Positions 46,075 through 61,000 of a stretch of 64,000 nt of DNA are shown one piece after another. Both the position numbers and the translations under genes were made by a program. The stretch is from Notospermus geniculatus. Its lineage: Eukaryota > Nemertea > Pilidiophora > Heteronemertea > Lineidae. The stretch lies in assembly GCA_002633025.1 (NCBI GenBank), contig NMRB01000068.1:93530-157529 (forward strand), given 5' to 3'. Within the stretch, counting starts at the first letter, position 1. Each line of letters begins with the position of its first letter. The notes beneath the pieces are model-generated. The model saw nothing but the letters and a program-made list of their open reading frames with translations. It was not told the DNA's origin and did not search any database.

Positions 46075-49000
46075 GTAAGTCTTCTTCTGATGTTTTGAGG
46101 CCAACCAGTCTTTGCACCTTCTACCTTAGCCAAAAGTATGAGTATGACTTGGGGCTTCACCGCACAGGCCTCAAGTAATCGGTGGTTCTTTGCGCTTGCT
46201 CCCTATTATAAAGTCACTGCACAGTTTGTGTGTGCGGTGACAGCGGGAGCGAGTGCTCTTATTGGTAAGGAAATACAGCATGTGTGAATTTCTATCCAGA
46301 TCTGCAAGAAGATACTTGGAGTCCTGCCCCTGATTTTGCCTGCCCTGAGCCATGTGGGCATCATGCCTTGTGTACTTGCGGCACTGGGACTGGGGACTAC
46401 GAATGCGTCTGCAAACCGGGCTATGAGTGGAACGGTGATAAGTGTAGAGGTAGGTTGTTGTCGCCTGACATTTTGTAACTCAGAACATTTTGTATCGGCT
46501 GAAGCTTGTCTATCCTGTCACTTCAATAGCAGAGAGTTGGGAATTGTCCTCTTTTCCCATGCTCATGACTGAGATTGAACTAAACACCTCTTCCGTCATA
46601 GGCTGTGTTTTTGGCTACTAGACCGCATTTGCTGCACTCTTATAATCTGTATCGCCTCATTTGACAGTTATGTGGCGAGAATTGTAGAGTTTTTCAAAAA
46701 TATTGTGTGTACTTCTGAGGAAATGACTCATCCTGTAATGAAGGATGTTTCTCAAAACTTTAATGAAAACATGCAGTTATCTCTAATGTGGGTCATGTCA
46801 TTACCGGCTAATTAACCCTGATATCTGTAACACAATAATATCAAGATATGTATCATAAAGTGACTCCACCCAGATTCCTGAGGCATGACGTGTTGCACCT
46901 TGTGAGATATTGATTTCTGCTGTTGTGATTAACCCATTAGCAGCCAATTGCTGTACTTGTAAATTGTGAAGGACCTCTTCAGAGAGTTTTCTATGGGATT
47001 TGCCTCTCTATGGGTTACTCAGCCATAGAAATTCTGGAATTTATCTCTCTATGGTGTGTTCTTTTTCTAGCCTGTAAGCAGGGCTATTTCAAGCCCGACC
47101 TGTCTCCTACCAGATGCATCCCATGCAGTGACAATAGCACCACCATCGGGATCGCTGCATCCTCCTGCGGATGCTTCCCACCGTATCATCAGCAACATCC
47201 TGGTGCCCCATGTACATGTGAGTAGAATACTGTAGAGTGCATCTCATTCAAACGATGTAGCACTGAAGTTAAAGGTGTGCCTCCGTCAGGTCACAAGCAA
47301 GTGGTGATATGGCGACAGAGGCCAGCCATTCTATGATGCAACCATGCAACTATTGAAGCAAAAAACTAGGTTTTCTCATGGGCAAGCACTGTAGTTAGGT
47401 GGTTTTACGAACCTGTCTTTCAAGGACTTTTGGGAGCATTCTGCTTCACCAGATTTGCATTAAATCGCTGATCGGATCTCCCATAAGCTACCGGCATAAC
47501 ATGCCTTTCAGTTCATCATTTTGATTTTGTAGTGGTGACCTGTCCAGCTCTCCCAGCCCCTGAGAATGGCTACCACTACCACGTCGCAGGCATCACACTG
47601 ACAGAGGTGGCAAACACTCGAGTCCCATGCCGCAACACTGCTCACAACTCCTGCCATTTTGCTTGTAACCACGGATACCGCCTCGACCGACTTCCTGCCC
47701 TGGTTTGTTATGAAAATGGATCCTGGTCTGGAGAACCGCCTAGATGTGAAAGTAAGTTGGTCAAACACCAGCAGACGTGAGGAACGGTTTGAGGGGAGTT
47801 GTAGCTTGTAATTTTCTTGGTAATCAAAGTGCTGTACTATTGTGTACCTATGGGATGAAATACATGTAGAAAGGGTTCACGTCCCAAACACTAGTCAGAT
47901 GCTACCACCCCACATTTGTTCTTTTTAAGTTACTAATCGGGACACTTTGATCAATCTTGCAGTTGTCAGCTGTGGGACCCTTGATGATCCAAGCATTGAT
48001 GGCCAAGTCGTGTATGTCAACGGAAGTACGACGTATGGTAGTGTAGCGAGGGTTGTCTGCCAACCTGGGCAGATGGTGTTTGGCGATGCTGACAGGTCGT
48101 GTGGCAGGCATGCGAGATGGAGTGGCACTGCTGCTAAGTGTGTCGGTAAGTCCTGAGGTAATCAGTGGATCTTAGCACTCGCTTCCTTCATCACCACACA
48201 GAGAAGTTCCACTGTCCTGAAAAGTAGGCCCATTTGGTAAACGATTGTTCCAGACTTAAACAAGCCCTGCTTTGGTTTGCAGATGTCATGTGCCCACCCC
48301 TCCCAACCATCTTTGACACCTGGACGAGCCCACATTCCTGCACGCAGATAAAACAGCTGTACGGTGCACAGTGCACTCTCATCTGCCGAGATGGGTTCGA
48401 TGAGGCGCCAATGAGAGAAATGCGTCGAAGTGATGATCTAGATGGATGGGTCAAGATGTGTGGGGAGAATGGTAAATGGCATGGAAAAGACTTCTTTTGT
48501 GAAGGTAAGATGTCTACGGTGTGCCTTGCTCGTTGACCCAGAAGCCTAACTACAATTGGATAACATCCAATTGCAGTTCAAAACACTCATACCTTTAGTT
48601 CATTATCAACACTTCTCTCCCCAAAACCATTTCAAAAGTACTGTCACTCAATAGTTATCGCCACAGCGAATCAGTATCCTGAGAGGCAGGTTTTCCGCCT
48701 GGCAAGTGTAGATTCCAAGGCCGGTTTTTTCTCAATCACAAGCGAAATGGCTAATGTTGCAATGTTGTGTGTCAATTTTGTGCTATTCTGTATCTTGTTG
48801 CAAGTGACAGGTGGTTTACGTGAGATCGAGTACCATTCAGACGAGCTCACTAATTACTAAGGTAGATATCTTTGCGAGAGTTGTTTCTCTGGCTAAGCTT
48901 CTCACTCAAGGTGGTCCATTGAACACAATGTAAGAATTCCATCAATGACACTTTTCGTTTTCAGACGTACAGCCTCCGACAATCACCTGCCCTGATGACA

Positions 49001-52000
49001 TCATTGCATACACAAAACATGGTCAGAACACAACCGTCATTCACTGGCAGGGTAACAAGCCGACTGTCCGTGATAATTCTAACAATTATACATATCACGT
49101 TAATGGACAAATTTCGTCCATATTCTTGGTTGGACTTCATGTGTTACAATACGTTGCCACGGATGGCGCAGGGAACCAGGCCCAGTGTAACAGAAAGATC
49201 AACGTGATAGGTAAGGAAGGATTCATACCACAAAGTTCAATAAAAATTTGGAACAGAGATTTGGTAATCAAACCCAGGCATGACTTGTAGTACAGGGCTG
49301 GGTTGCACAAAACTCATGTTAGCGCTAACATGATGTTAGCGCTAACATCATGTTAAATGACGTAAAATGACAATGGATTTTGACGTCATCTAACATAAAA
49401 GTTAGCGCTAACATCTAACACCATGTTAGCGCTAACATGAGTTTTGTGCAACCGGCCCCAGGACTCAGTTAAATCTTCAATTTACTTCGTAGTTTACTTC
49501 TACATAATCGTGGAAACGCGTGGACAGAGATCTTCGGTTCCAGATCAAGTGCTTCGCTTTTGAGTGACATGATGCTGCTTCGTCCTGTCAATATCCCCCT
49601 CACTTTGAATTGGACTCACAATAGACTCCCACAGATATATAGAACCATAGCCAGGTTCGGGCAGTAAGTACCAAGTACCACTACTGCATTAGTCTTCCAA
49701 CTAATTCATTGCCATTGTTTGAAAACACACTGTTCTTTTTACAGGTCATCATGCCAAAATCGTATCCTGCCCCAAAAATATCACCATCTCAGACCTGACC
49801 AGCCAGTCAACCTCTGTCTATTGGCCTGATCCCATCTTCATCAACCAAGATAATGTAACTCTCCAGCATTTCTGCACCCGGCCAAGCGGAGATCGATTCT
49901 CCATAGGTGTCCACTACGTCCGTTGTTATCCAGAGGGTTACCATGATATTGTTTGCCAGTTTGCCGTCAATATATCTGGTAGGTTTGTAAAAAAGTTCTG
50001 CCCGTGTCTAGGGGTTACTTGAACTCAATGAGTTGTCCATCTTGCTGTGGTCATTTTGAACCCTTGAGATTCATACAGCTCGACAGCAAAGTTCTGATAC
50101 AAACAGAAAGCCATGATGATGATGCCTACGATGATGCTGACTAGGACAACAATGACGATGAATATTGGACATTCTAGTCTAGGCCAACATGTGCCAAACG
50201 TAGCACAGGGCCGACCTGCTTAGAGAACTTCTCTCATCATTTTCAAGAGATTTCCACTTCTAATTTGCAGCGAAAACATGCAGTCGTCTGCCTGAGCCCC
50301 AGAATGGTGTAGCCGTCTGCACGAATGGTGTCCAACACATTCTGCAGTGTAGTATCATGTGTAATGACCAGTATGAATTCGCCTTTCCTCCGTTGGATTA
50401 CTACTTTTGTGACCACTCGGGGAAGTGGGTGGAGAAATGGCCGCATTGTTCACGTAAGTCAAGACTTTTAACTTCTTTCCCATTTGACTCTAGGCCGATA
50501 TCTGGATTCAACTTTAGTGGGTAACCATTTTATGGTCAAAAAATTCTTCAAGCAAATTCAGTCCTTTGTCCTTGATGTGCCTTTCATGATGCACAACGTT
50601 CTAACTTTCAGGTATTTACCGAAGTGGACGAGCAAGACTACGAGGTCACGTGCAGTATCATTATTACAGCGGCTCCTGTCAAGATGCTGCCGTCAAGGAA
50701 CACATTCGTAGCATGAGCTGGCAAAAGTTGACGTCGTATTCAAGCAGTATCTGTACTCAGCCTGGTATCAAGTGCCACTTGAAAGATGTCAAGGTCCACT
50801 GTTACGTGGACCCGAATCCTCGTGCCACTGTGGACAGTGGAGAAGCGGAATCTGTGACAACGGAGTCACCAGTCCAAGGTGGCACCAATGTGGATGAGTC
50901 GGCACAATTTTATGAACAGCATCGAAGGTCCGACTTAGACGGCGGGAGATCATTTCATGAGGAGTATTACCAGGACAGACGACGGAGGTCCGTCGGTGGA
51001 AGTTTTGATCAACCAGAAGATGAAGAAGATCTCGATGGTGAGCATGGTGTCGAAAACGATGCGGCAGAACACAGAAACGTGATATTTTTGTTGGAATTTG
51101 ACATCGAGGCTGTAGCAGACGGCAGTCAACCAGTCAACAAAACAACGCAAGTAGATTTGATACACAAACTTCAGGATGTTGAAGATGAAATCACTCGCCA
51201 AGGATTGGGGGTGAATACATCTAAAAGGCTAGTAGTCGACCCCAGGACCAATATTTCTGTGGAGTTTGTGACAAACTGCACTGTTGGACAGATTTTGGTG
51301 TCGGAAGATTACAGTGCTCGATGTGGTAAGCAACAATCATCGTAGAATATTTTATTTTGCCATTTAAAATGATAATAATGAATGATAATAACATTACCGG
51401 TATTATTCCATCTGCCTCAACCAGAATGGGCAACTCGCAGCCAGACAGGCAGTCATGGCAACTAAAGCAATGATGTCACGTCACAACGTTCTTTAAACAG
51501 TACCTTACAACAGGACAAGAACCGGGCCTTATGCTCTCTGTTCTGTGACACTGATCCTCATGGAACACAGATGGTTGCTTTGATTTCCATGACACATGCG
51601 TTGTTTCTTTCAGTGAATTGTCCCATAGGAAGTTACCACAATGGTGTGAATTGTGAGCTGTGTCCAATTGGTACCTACCAGCCGGAGGAAGCCCGTATCA
51701 CGTGCATAACCTGTCCTGACAATAAAACAACGGTGGAACTTGGTGCTGTTCACATTGAGAATTGTTCCGGTAAGATCTTGGAGGGTGTTCCGTTCAAATT
51801 TATTCCTGTACATACAATAGCTCAACACTTGTTTTCTGATCCAAGCATCGCACATTCTGCCGAACATCTCTCCGCCAGATTTTTTCCCTCGACGACACCT
51901 TTGCTTTCAGATCCATGTGGTCCTGGGACATACTCGCTGAGCGGATTGGAACCATGTGACCCCTGTGACTTTGGAACATACCAGGAGCAGTCGGGGGCTA

Positions 52001-55000
52001 CAGAATGCCAGGATTGTCCTCATGGAACTGGAACACATGGTCTTAAGGCCAAATCTCCCTTGGAATGCATAGGTATGCCAAGTCTTCTCCAGAATTCACC
52101 TGTCAGAGTGGCAACAATGCAGTTGTTGCCTCTGAACTTTGGAGTTCAATTGCCGGTACCAATACTGTGCCGTAATCTTCGCCGATATCCTCAGACGAAT
52201 AAATTAGGCTTACTCGACTCCAACCTGGTATCTAGGTTTTATCTCTATTTTCAGATGAATGCCAACCTGGATATTTTAACTCCTCGTCTGGTTTTGAACC
52301 ATGCGTACCCTGTCCCGTCAATACCTACCAACCAGATCCTGGAGCCGTCGTCTGTTACAGTTGTCCAGACTTGAAGGAAACAATAAAAAGTGGTGCTGAT
52401 GATCGCAAACTCTGTATCGGTAGGTGCAGATGACATGCCCAATGCAGGCGTGGATCCAGATGGGCGAGCACCTTTCGGTCAACAAATCTGTAAAATCGAC
52501 CGTGAAATTCTGAAATTTGGAGCAAATCATTGAAATTCACCGCAGATTTCAATGTTCCTAGCACAGTGCACCCCCTCTTTTCCGAAATCGTGGATCCGCC
52601 CCTGCAATGATCCCTGTTGTTTATGGACCAAAGTGACATGCCATAGTGGAGGAGTGGAAACATAGGAGACTGTCACCCTTGATGTTGCGGGTTCAGTTCC
52701 TGGTCGCACACATTTTTCATGTTACAGAAACAACAGCAAATGCATGTGGCGCTGCTGGTTTTCTGCTGTTTTGACTTAGTGTGGGTTGACTCTGCTCTAG
52801 GGTCTGGAGGATCAAATTCTGTAGTACGGTATATATTGTAATTGTTTTTCAGATCTCAACCATTGTCAGCCAAACATCTGCAATCATGGACAGTGCATTG
52901 ATGGAAAAGGTGGCTTCAGATGTGAATGTGATGTTGGATGGACGGGTGAAGACTGCTTAGAAGATGTCAACGAGTGTGTTTCATCACCGTGTCAACACGA
53001 TGCTACCTGTCGTGATGTTGTCAGTGGTTATCTGTGTAATTGTTCACTTGGGTATAAAGGTGAGTGCACTGGATCGTATCGCAGACGGATCCAGGATTTC
53101 GAGAGCCTGAGGGCGGTGGCTACAGTTAGTCTTTGAAGGTGTCGAGCCATAAAATCTCAACATCTAAATGGTCCGAGATAGGGTTTCTTGTAAATTCTGA
53201 CAACAAATTGTTTATTGCCTGGAATAGGCCTAGGTGTACCCGGACCGCTGGTGCCCCTGGGTGGTGCCCCCAGATCCGTGCCTGTGTATGCATGGAATGT
53301 TTTCATCTTGTGAGAGTCTATTTGCACTCTCAAATGCAATTCTCTGAAAAATCGTCATCTTGGGGTGTTAACATGTGTTTCTCGCCTCAAATTATATTTT
53401 TTTCTCCAGGTAAACATTGTGACATTGAGATTGACGAATGCCAATCTTCACCGTGTCTCAACAGTGGGTCCTGTATTGATAAGATCAATGATTACACCTG
53501 TTACTGCGTGACGGGATACGGAGGACGGGACTGTGACCATGACCTTGATGACTGTATCCAAGGACCTTGTATCCATGGCAACTGCACTGACCTCGTGGAT
53601 GGTTTCCACTGTGATTGTTTTCCTGGTTTCACAGGTGAGTTGGAGTCACCAAGAACAAAGGGTCTAAAGTCCCGAAATCGAAATTACACGAGTGTGAGTT
53701 GGCTTTGTAATGGTGTGTTCTGGTTGGAATTGGGTTCATAACAATCGAAATAATGTGCGAAGGTTGTAGCATTAATACCTCAGTTTTAACTCTTTCTGAG
53801 TTGTTCCTTCTGAGTTGAAAAATTGTTGAAATTAGATCAAAAATCGTCGAATTTTGTTGCCTAGGTGAGCGCTGTGAGGCCATACTGGACGTATGTTTTG
53901 GCGACCCCTGTAAAAATGGTGCCACCTGTAGATCGCAAGGAACATTGTTCACATGTGATTGTGTAGAAGGATACACTGGACTTGAATGTCAAGATACAGT
54001 TGATGAATGCAAAAGTCAGCCATGTTTGAATGGTGGAAAGTGCGTCGATGGTCTCGCGGATTATTACTGCCAATGTGAGGCCAATTTTGCCGGGAAGAAT
54101 TGTGAAATAGGTACGTGGGGATTCATTACAACTTTATGGCTGTTGTCCGAGTGGTGCAGTGGAGGCATCTAGCACCTGTCATCTGTGAGGTCCCGGGTTC
54201 AATTCCCGGTTGGATAGATAGAATCGGCAGCTCTCTTTGACAGCAGAAGTTTCTTACATGTGCTCCAGTTTCCTCCTACATGTACGTTACATATGAATCG
54301 CCCAATGTTGTCCACCTAGCTGATGATAATAGACTCTATCACTCCAAAAGAGTGCAGCACCTGACGGGTCAGCGTCATGACGTCCTGCACGTCATTTCAC
54401 GATGTCTTGAGGGAGACGAAAAAAATCAAATTGTTTCCGACGTCAATCATGATCGCTGAAACAACTGGATTTTTTTTCGAGTTGCGTCATGGCGTTCAGA
54501 AATGAGATGCGTGACATCATGATGCTGGACCCGTCAGGTGCTGCACTCTTTTGGAGGGATTTCGTCTATTCCTTTCTTCCAGCTCATGGCATGGAGTTTG
54601 ATCTCGTCTTCAAGAAACCCAGTATAACAGATTACGCAGCTGTAAAACTCAAGAAACACAAACTGACGGCCATAACTGTCATGTTCTGGATACGATCACA
54701 TGACCAGTTGAATTATGGGACGCCATTCTCATACAGTGCTGGGAGTGAATTGCCGGGTTCGGGCAGCAGTGACGTTTTTACTCTTTATAACTATGGAGAT
54801 AGGGTGAGTGTATAGATTGCACATGGTTGAATCGTGTTAAAATCTATGGAGCTCATAATCGCATCTCAAACTTCTGTGCACAATGTTGACGTGACTCATC
54901 ATTTAGAGGGTTCTGAGCTCTTCGACAGCGAATAGATCATATATTTTGGGCCTCTCAAAGGCTACACACATGAGGCTGTGAGACTGCATGTAGGCCTCTG

Positions 55001-58000
55001 AGCACTACATCACTGTCATCAACGTTATGACATTGCCGTCCGCAAATGAACATGGTGCCTGATGGCGGTTATGACATTGCCGTCCGCAAATGAACACGGT
55101 GTTTGATGGCGGTCTTTTGAGCAGTCTGATTATCAAAGATGTACTTTGGTAAAACAGGCGCTGAGGGCAACAGGACTGTGGAGGGCTGCACAAAACATGT
55201 CGTCCCGATTGAGTATTCCAGTCACATCCATTTTCTCTCCTTATAGTTGATCGTGAATGATCACGTTGCCAAATTAGGCTTAAGTCTCAACGATGGTCAT
55301 TGGCATCATGTCTGCATCAGCTGGGAGGGTACGTTAGGCCGCTTGAGGGTCCACATCAACGGTACAGTCACGGTTAAAGGAAAAGGCGTATCGAGCAATA
55401 CATATATTGAAGGTGGCGGGTGGTTTATCCTTGGTAAGCTCTGCTTGGAGGTTTATGAGCATGAGGCATGTTGCATGGATTCCGATAAGATACTTGCTAC
55501 AGTGAAATAAGGAACTAAGGTAAGAACAGACATAGGCCAACACTGTTCGAAGGAAGATGTCCTTGTAGAACTCCCTTGTGTATGACCTGGATTCACTTTC
55601 AATTCACTATTTCTTGCATGAGATGCATGTAAATAGCTAATGATCATCAGTGGTGTGTGACGATGATTCGCTCATTAGTACATCCCAAAATTTATAAGGC
55701 GAGCAAAAAATTTACATGAATTATGAATCTTATGTCGAATTTTTAGTACATTCTAGCACAATTTGTAGATATGTGACTTGCATGTTGTTTAATACCAAGT
55801 ACCAGTTGGAAGATTGTCGTGGCGGAATGACAAGGATCTGCTTCATATGCCAGCTTGCTCCTCTCATGTTCCAGGCAAAGAAGACGGCAGCTCCTAACTT
55901 GGTTATCACCATAATGTAGACCTAGGCCTATATCATGAACCAAGTTAGGAGTTGCCTTCTCCATTCTCCATCTTTGCAACAGAGGCAAACCCTGCTGAAT
56001 CTTCTTGGATCCTTGGAAAAGGACTAATCCTTGTTGGCCTCCAATGAACATATCCCGCTCAAGCTCATCAGACCTGCAGTGTTTATTATTCTCTAAAAAT
56101 GCAAAAGCGACAGTGATATTTAGCTGCTGATAACTGTATCTTTTCTCCGATACTTTAGGACAAGAACAAGATTCTGTCGGAGGAAGTTTCAGTCGACGAG
56201 AGTCGTTCATCGGTGAGATGTCACAGGTGCAGGTGTTCGATTACATCCCATCGGACAGGGAAATCCAATCAATGAGCAATCAGAAAAGCTGCAGTACGCA
56301 ACCAGGGAATGTCATCTCGTGGGTCGACTTTCCCAAAGGAGTGAAGGGAGATGTGTTTATTAGGACAGAGAGCCTCTGTCTTGGTGAGTTCTGCCGACCC
56401 ACTTAACCTCCTCAACATGTCTTGGGCAATCTTGTGGGGTGATTCTCAATAGGGTTCAAGGGTTCCCAATCTTTATACCTTCTGGGCTGTCAGAGTGGTG
56501 CAGTGGAAACAGAGGTGCCAGTCACCTCTGAGGTTCCGGGTTCGATCCTCAGTCAAACCCACTCTTCATCTGACAGAGAGGATCTCTCTCTTTGACAATA
56601 CAGGAATTCTTTGGGCTCTCGGGTTTCCTCCTGGTATTTGCTCTTCACTTATTGAACTACACGTACCTCTGTTCTAGACTTAGATGAGTGCCTTTACCCC
56701 ACGGCCCACCACTGCAAAGGAAACCATGTCTGTCGAGACCTGCTTGGGAGCTACACCTGTGATGCCTGCCAACCGGGCTGGACCGGCAACCGTTGTGAGA
56801 TCCCCATGGATGAATGTCAACTATCGCCTTGCAAAAACAATGGGACCTGTACGGATCATAACGGCATCGATGACTGGACCTGTGACTGTCTTCCTGGATA
56901 CTTAGGTGTGTTTCCCTTAAACTGCCACGATCAAGCTCTTCAGCGGGTCTTCCTGTCACAACTGACTGGCCTGTACATGTGTCATTAATCACCATCTATG
57001 AATGAAGAGTCAGTATTCTCATTCTAGTGAATCAAGTCTTTTACGGTGCATGATTAGGGCCTACAATACACGATTCTCACATTAGCAGATCTGCACACTT
57101 CCGCCGAAATCTCGACCACAACCTCGATCTGAAACCTGCTGACGTGACGCAATCCATGATCCAGCAATGGTTGACTCTACACAGCGTCTTCGAAGTCCCT
57201 GTCGTGGGGTTGTCTGTGTCACGTCATTTAGTTTCAGACCGAGATTATGGTTGTGATTTCGGTGGAAGTGCGCAGATCTTTCTCGTTACGTCAATTTGAG
57301 AATTGTCTATTAGTTTTCTGATTAACTTGTCCTCTGTTGTAGGTCGTGATTGCTACCACGAGGCAGATCCTTGCGGGTCCATGCCGTGTCTTAACAATGG
57401 AACCTGTGTCAAAGTAGCAGACGGATACAAATGTTTATGTCCTGCATCGACGATTGGCGACTTCTGTCAAAAGAATTACGACAGTTGTGAGAAAAATCCA
57501 TGCTTGAATGAAGCAGTCTGTGTCAGGAGTAAAGAAACTTTCCACTGCGTTTGTCCCCCAGGGTATCAAGGACGGTTCTGTGATGAAAGAATCGATTTCT
57601 GTGCCAGCGACCCGTGCGAGAACGGAGGAACATGCAAGTCATATCTGACTGGATTTGAATGCAGATGTGTTGCCCCTTGGGTCGGGACATATTGTACGAC
57701 ATCCTATAAACCAAACTGTGACCATTTCCCCTGCCTTAATAATGGCACTTGTATGTTGTCTACCACGAATGTAACTGGCTATTTATGCGTCTGCCCTGAT
57801 ATTCCTAACACTGCTTGGGGGCCAAATTGTGAACTACCAAATATTTGCAGTTCGAACCCCTGCAATAACGGTGGAACCTGTGTACACATCAATAACGTGG
57901 ATTATAAATGCCTGTGCCCCGAAATATTCCTTGGAAAGAACTGTGAGAATGTGAAGACTGTATCCCCGTCAGTATCTCCTACATCGAATGTCGTGGTCCT

Positions 58001-61000
58001 GGAGTCATCAACATCAATGGTTCAGCCACAAGATGCCGAGCCAACTACTCAGGCTCATCCGATGCCGGATATCACTATACCCAGCACAACTGTTGAGTCC
58101 ATTCTTCAAAGCTCCAGTTCTCCGAGTCGGTCTGTTAGACCAGTTCTGCAGACGACAACAGGTTTGGCATCATTCCCAAGTATGGAGTCCACGACAACCA
58201 TGACACCAGTCCCATCAGTCCATTACAGACCTGTTCCGGATATCAAGCCAACGTCTGTCACTGATGATATACCCAGTACTCTTACTGTACAGACAAGCAC
58301 TATTGAAAATACTTCACAAATAGGTAAAATTTATGACTCTTGAAATCTAATGTAAAATGTTTTAATGGTCTTCTGAGCAGTTGTTGATATTGCTACTGAA
58401 AAAAATGCAAAATTCTCTTGGATATGCCTGAAATGTGCCCGAGTGAAGTTTGGGGCAGACAAAATTTGGAATCGTCAGTCTGTGTTTAGTCGTCTGCCCT
58501 CATGTTTCTTGCTTGTTTCACAGATCCTTGCAGTGTCACTGTGTGTCACAATCGAGGGACCTGCGTGTTTGATGGTAGCACCACCAGGTGTCACTGTGAT
58601 GAAGACTTCAAAGGCATCCACTGTGACATCCCCAGAAAGAAAGGTATGATGTATTTAGAATTGTTGAGCAACAAGGTTCAACTTGGATAACTACCGGTAT
58701 GCAGTGAATATCAAACTTTGCTCTTGTAAATGAGGCTGAGTGCAACCATGTATAGTATGATGGTGTGACCGCTGTTCGTGGTACTAGGCCATGTAGGCCT
58801 AAGACTTTACCGCCCGATTGCGGCGTTACTCACTTTGCGTCCGTAATTATTTTGTTATGTATCGAAAATAGATATATTAACCCCTTGGGGCCGGGATGAA
58901 GTTGAAAAATGTACATTTCGTAACATGAATTTCTGATGTCTCTACAAAAATGCGCCTAGCTCCCACAATTTTCGACCAAAACTGGTGACAAGGCACTCAT
59001 TCTGGAGGCAACTAAATGGGCCACGACCTCATGCAGGTCTGCTTGTTCTAAAATGTCTGTGAGAGAAACAGATCAGGGCCGAAGATGCAAGTTGTGAGGA
59101 AATGGTCGCATTCTGCCTACGTTTTCGTCAGGTTGTCAATCTTTAAACGTCCATATCTCGATAACCGTTCCTCGTACGCTTCTGAAAATGCGTCAGAATG
59201 AAGCTACTTTTTTCTACTCTTTCGTTTGGCGCTAGTCGCGTCGTCGTAGCTGCTTCCGTTCCGGAGATATGGCCATTTTGTCACAACGAGTCCGATTTGC
59301 ACTTCGGAGCCTGTCAATCTAGGCCCCAGGACAAACGTAAAAGCGCAATTTTACCGAGGTTTCTTCAAACAGAGCAAAATCGCGTATTCGGGGGGGGGGG
59401 TAGTCTCGCATTAAAAAATATGCAAAGAGATCATCAATCGGTCCACTGGTTACGATTCTATGTCAGTTTGAATGCACAAGGGTGTGTGGTACAGGCCAAA
59501 GCCGCATATATCGTCATCCGGCCCCAAGGGGTTAATTTACCGTGAAATGTTTATGTCTCGCAGGCGCGCGCGTGAATAAACGGGAAAAAATGGGAGTACC
59601 ACGAAAACTGTTCTGCCCTGAAAACTGGCCACTCGATCATACATCTAACGTGGACATACACCAGTCGGTCAGGCAGAGCCGTACGCAGACTGACTTGTGA
59701 ACGAACACTGTGATTCCAACTTCTGCCTGCTGAATGCTAAGACAGAGGCCACTAACAACTGCAGCTCTTTTAAATCTCATGTTTCAATTCCAGTGAAAGA
59801 ATCTTATGATGTGACAGTGACGTTGCTAATGGAATACAACAAATCTTTAAAGCATAGCAAAGAGTTCCGTGACAAGTTCAAAGAGTCGGTGAGTATTTCT
59901 CTTTCGAGATGAATTCCATGGTTTTCTTTTGGTACTTTGGTGATTTCTGGGCATGAGGGTCTACGAGGAAGCCAACACTTGATTTAGGGTCATTTTAACC
60001 GTTTCTTGTATGATATTTGTTCCAGACTTCTGGGCAATAAGGGCCTATGGAGAAAGCAGACCCCCCGATTTAGGGTAATTTTAACTGTTTTCTTCCAGAT
60101 TCGACAAATATACAAGCCATTGGTTAAGGGAGGAAAGAGCAAGATTTCTATCCACATCAATGACATAAGGTAGGCCCACCTCGGCTTTGGATCTACCGGT
60201 ATGTCATTTTGGGGTGCATCGCCGGAGAGTGTGGAGCCATGGAAACATTGGCAACTGTCATCTTTCTGAGGTCTTGGGTTCACTTCGAATTTCAATGTCG
60301 TTTAGAAATGAACCCTCCTTTTCAAATCTGACCCTCTTGTTAAAGAAGGATATACCAGGTAAAAGGAACTGTTATCTCTTTCAGAGAGGGTAGTGTTATT
60401 GTTGACTTCACCATTGAGTATGTCCAGTATGAAGATGAGATGAACGTCACCCAGGAAGACATGATGAACGTCCTCCAGAAGGAACTGGATGATGGAAAGC
60501 TGGGAGAACTGCCAGCCTCGCAGGATTTCGGGTTCGATCTGCAGATCACCAGTATGTTATGTACTTGTATGGTATTGTGTTTCACCTGCGGTACCCCGGT
60601 ATTGTAAGAACAGAGGTTCTGGCAATGATACGAGTCACCACCGTCCATAAGTTCCTGTCAAAGGCCCCTTCGATTAATTCACTGTCAGTTGTGACTGTGG
60701 GAGAACTTGGCAGAACGGAATATACCGGTAGGGTATGTCCTACTGGAATTAAAGCTACTGAAGAATGTCAGGTTTGAAAGTGTCGTTTTCGTTCACGTTA
60801 CAGAAATGCAGGAACCAGCAGAAGATAGTAGAAAGGTTTACATCATCACTGGTACTGTTGCTGGGTGCATCATCTGTGGGCTGGTGGGCCTAGTTATCAT
60901 AATAGCCATTGCCAAGACCTGGCACCGTGGAAACATGGGCAAAAGTGCCAAGAGTAAAACTTACAGGTGAGCATCAGTGGGACCCTTCAATGTAGTTATG

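Noticed and set aside
54148-54222. Possible tRNA gene
   Set aside because: A and B boxes are present, but the acceptor and anticodon stems do not pair, and the segment is shared with 56487; it is a SINE head.
59198-59545. 115-codon frame inside the piggyBac-like element
   Set aside because: No transposase motifs, and it runs across the element's end.
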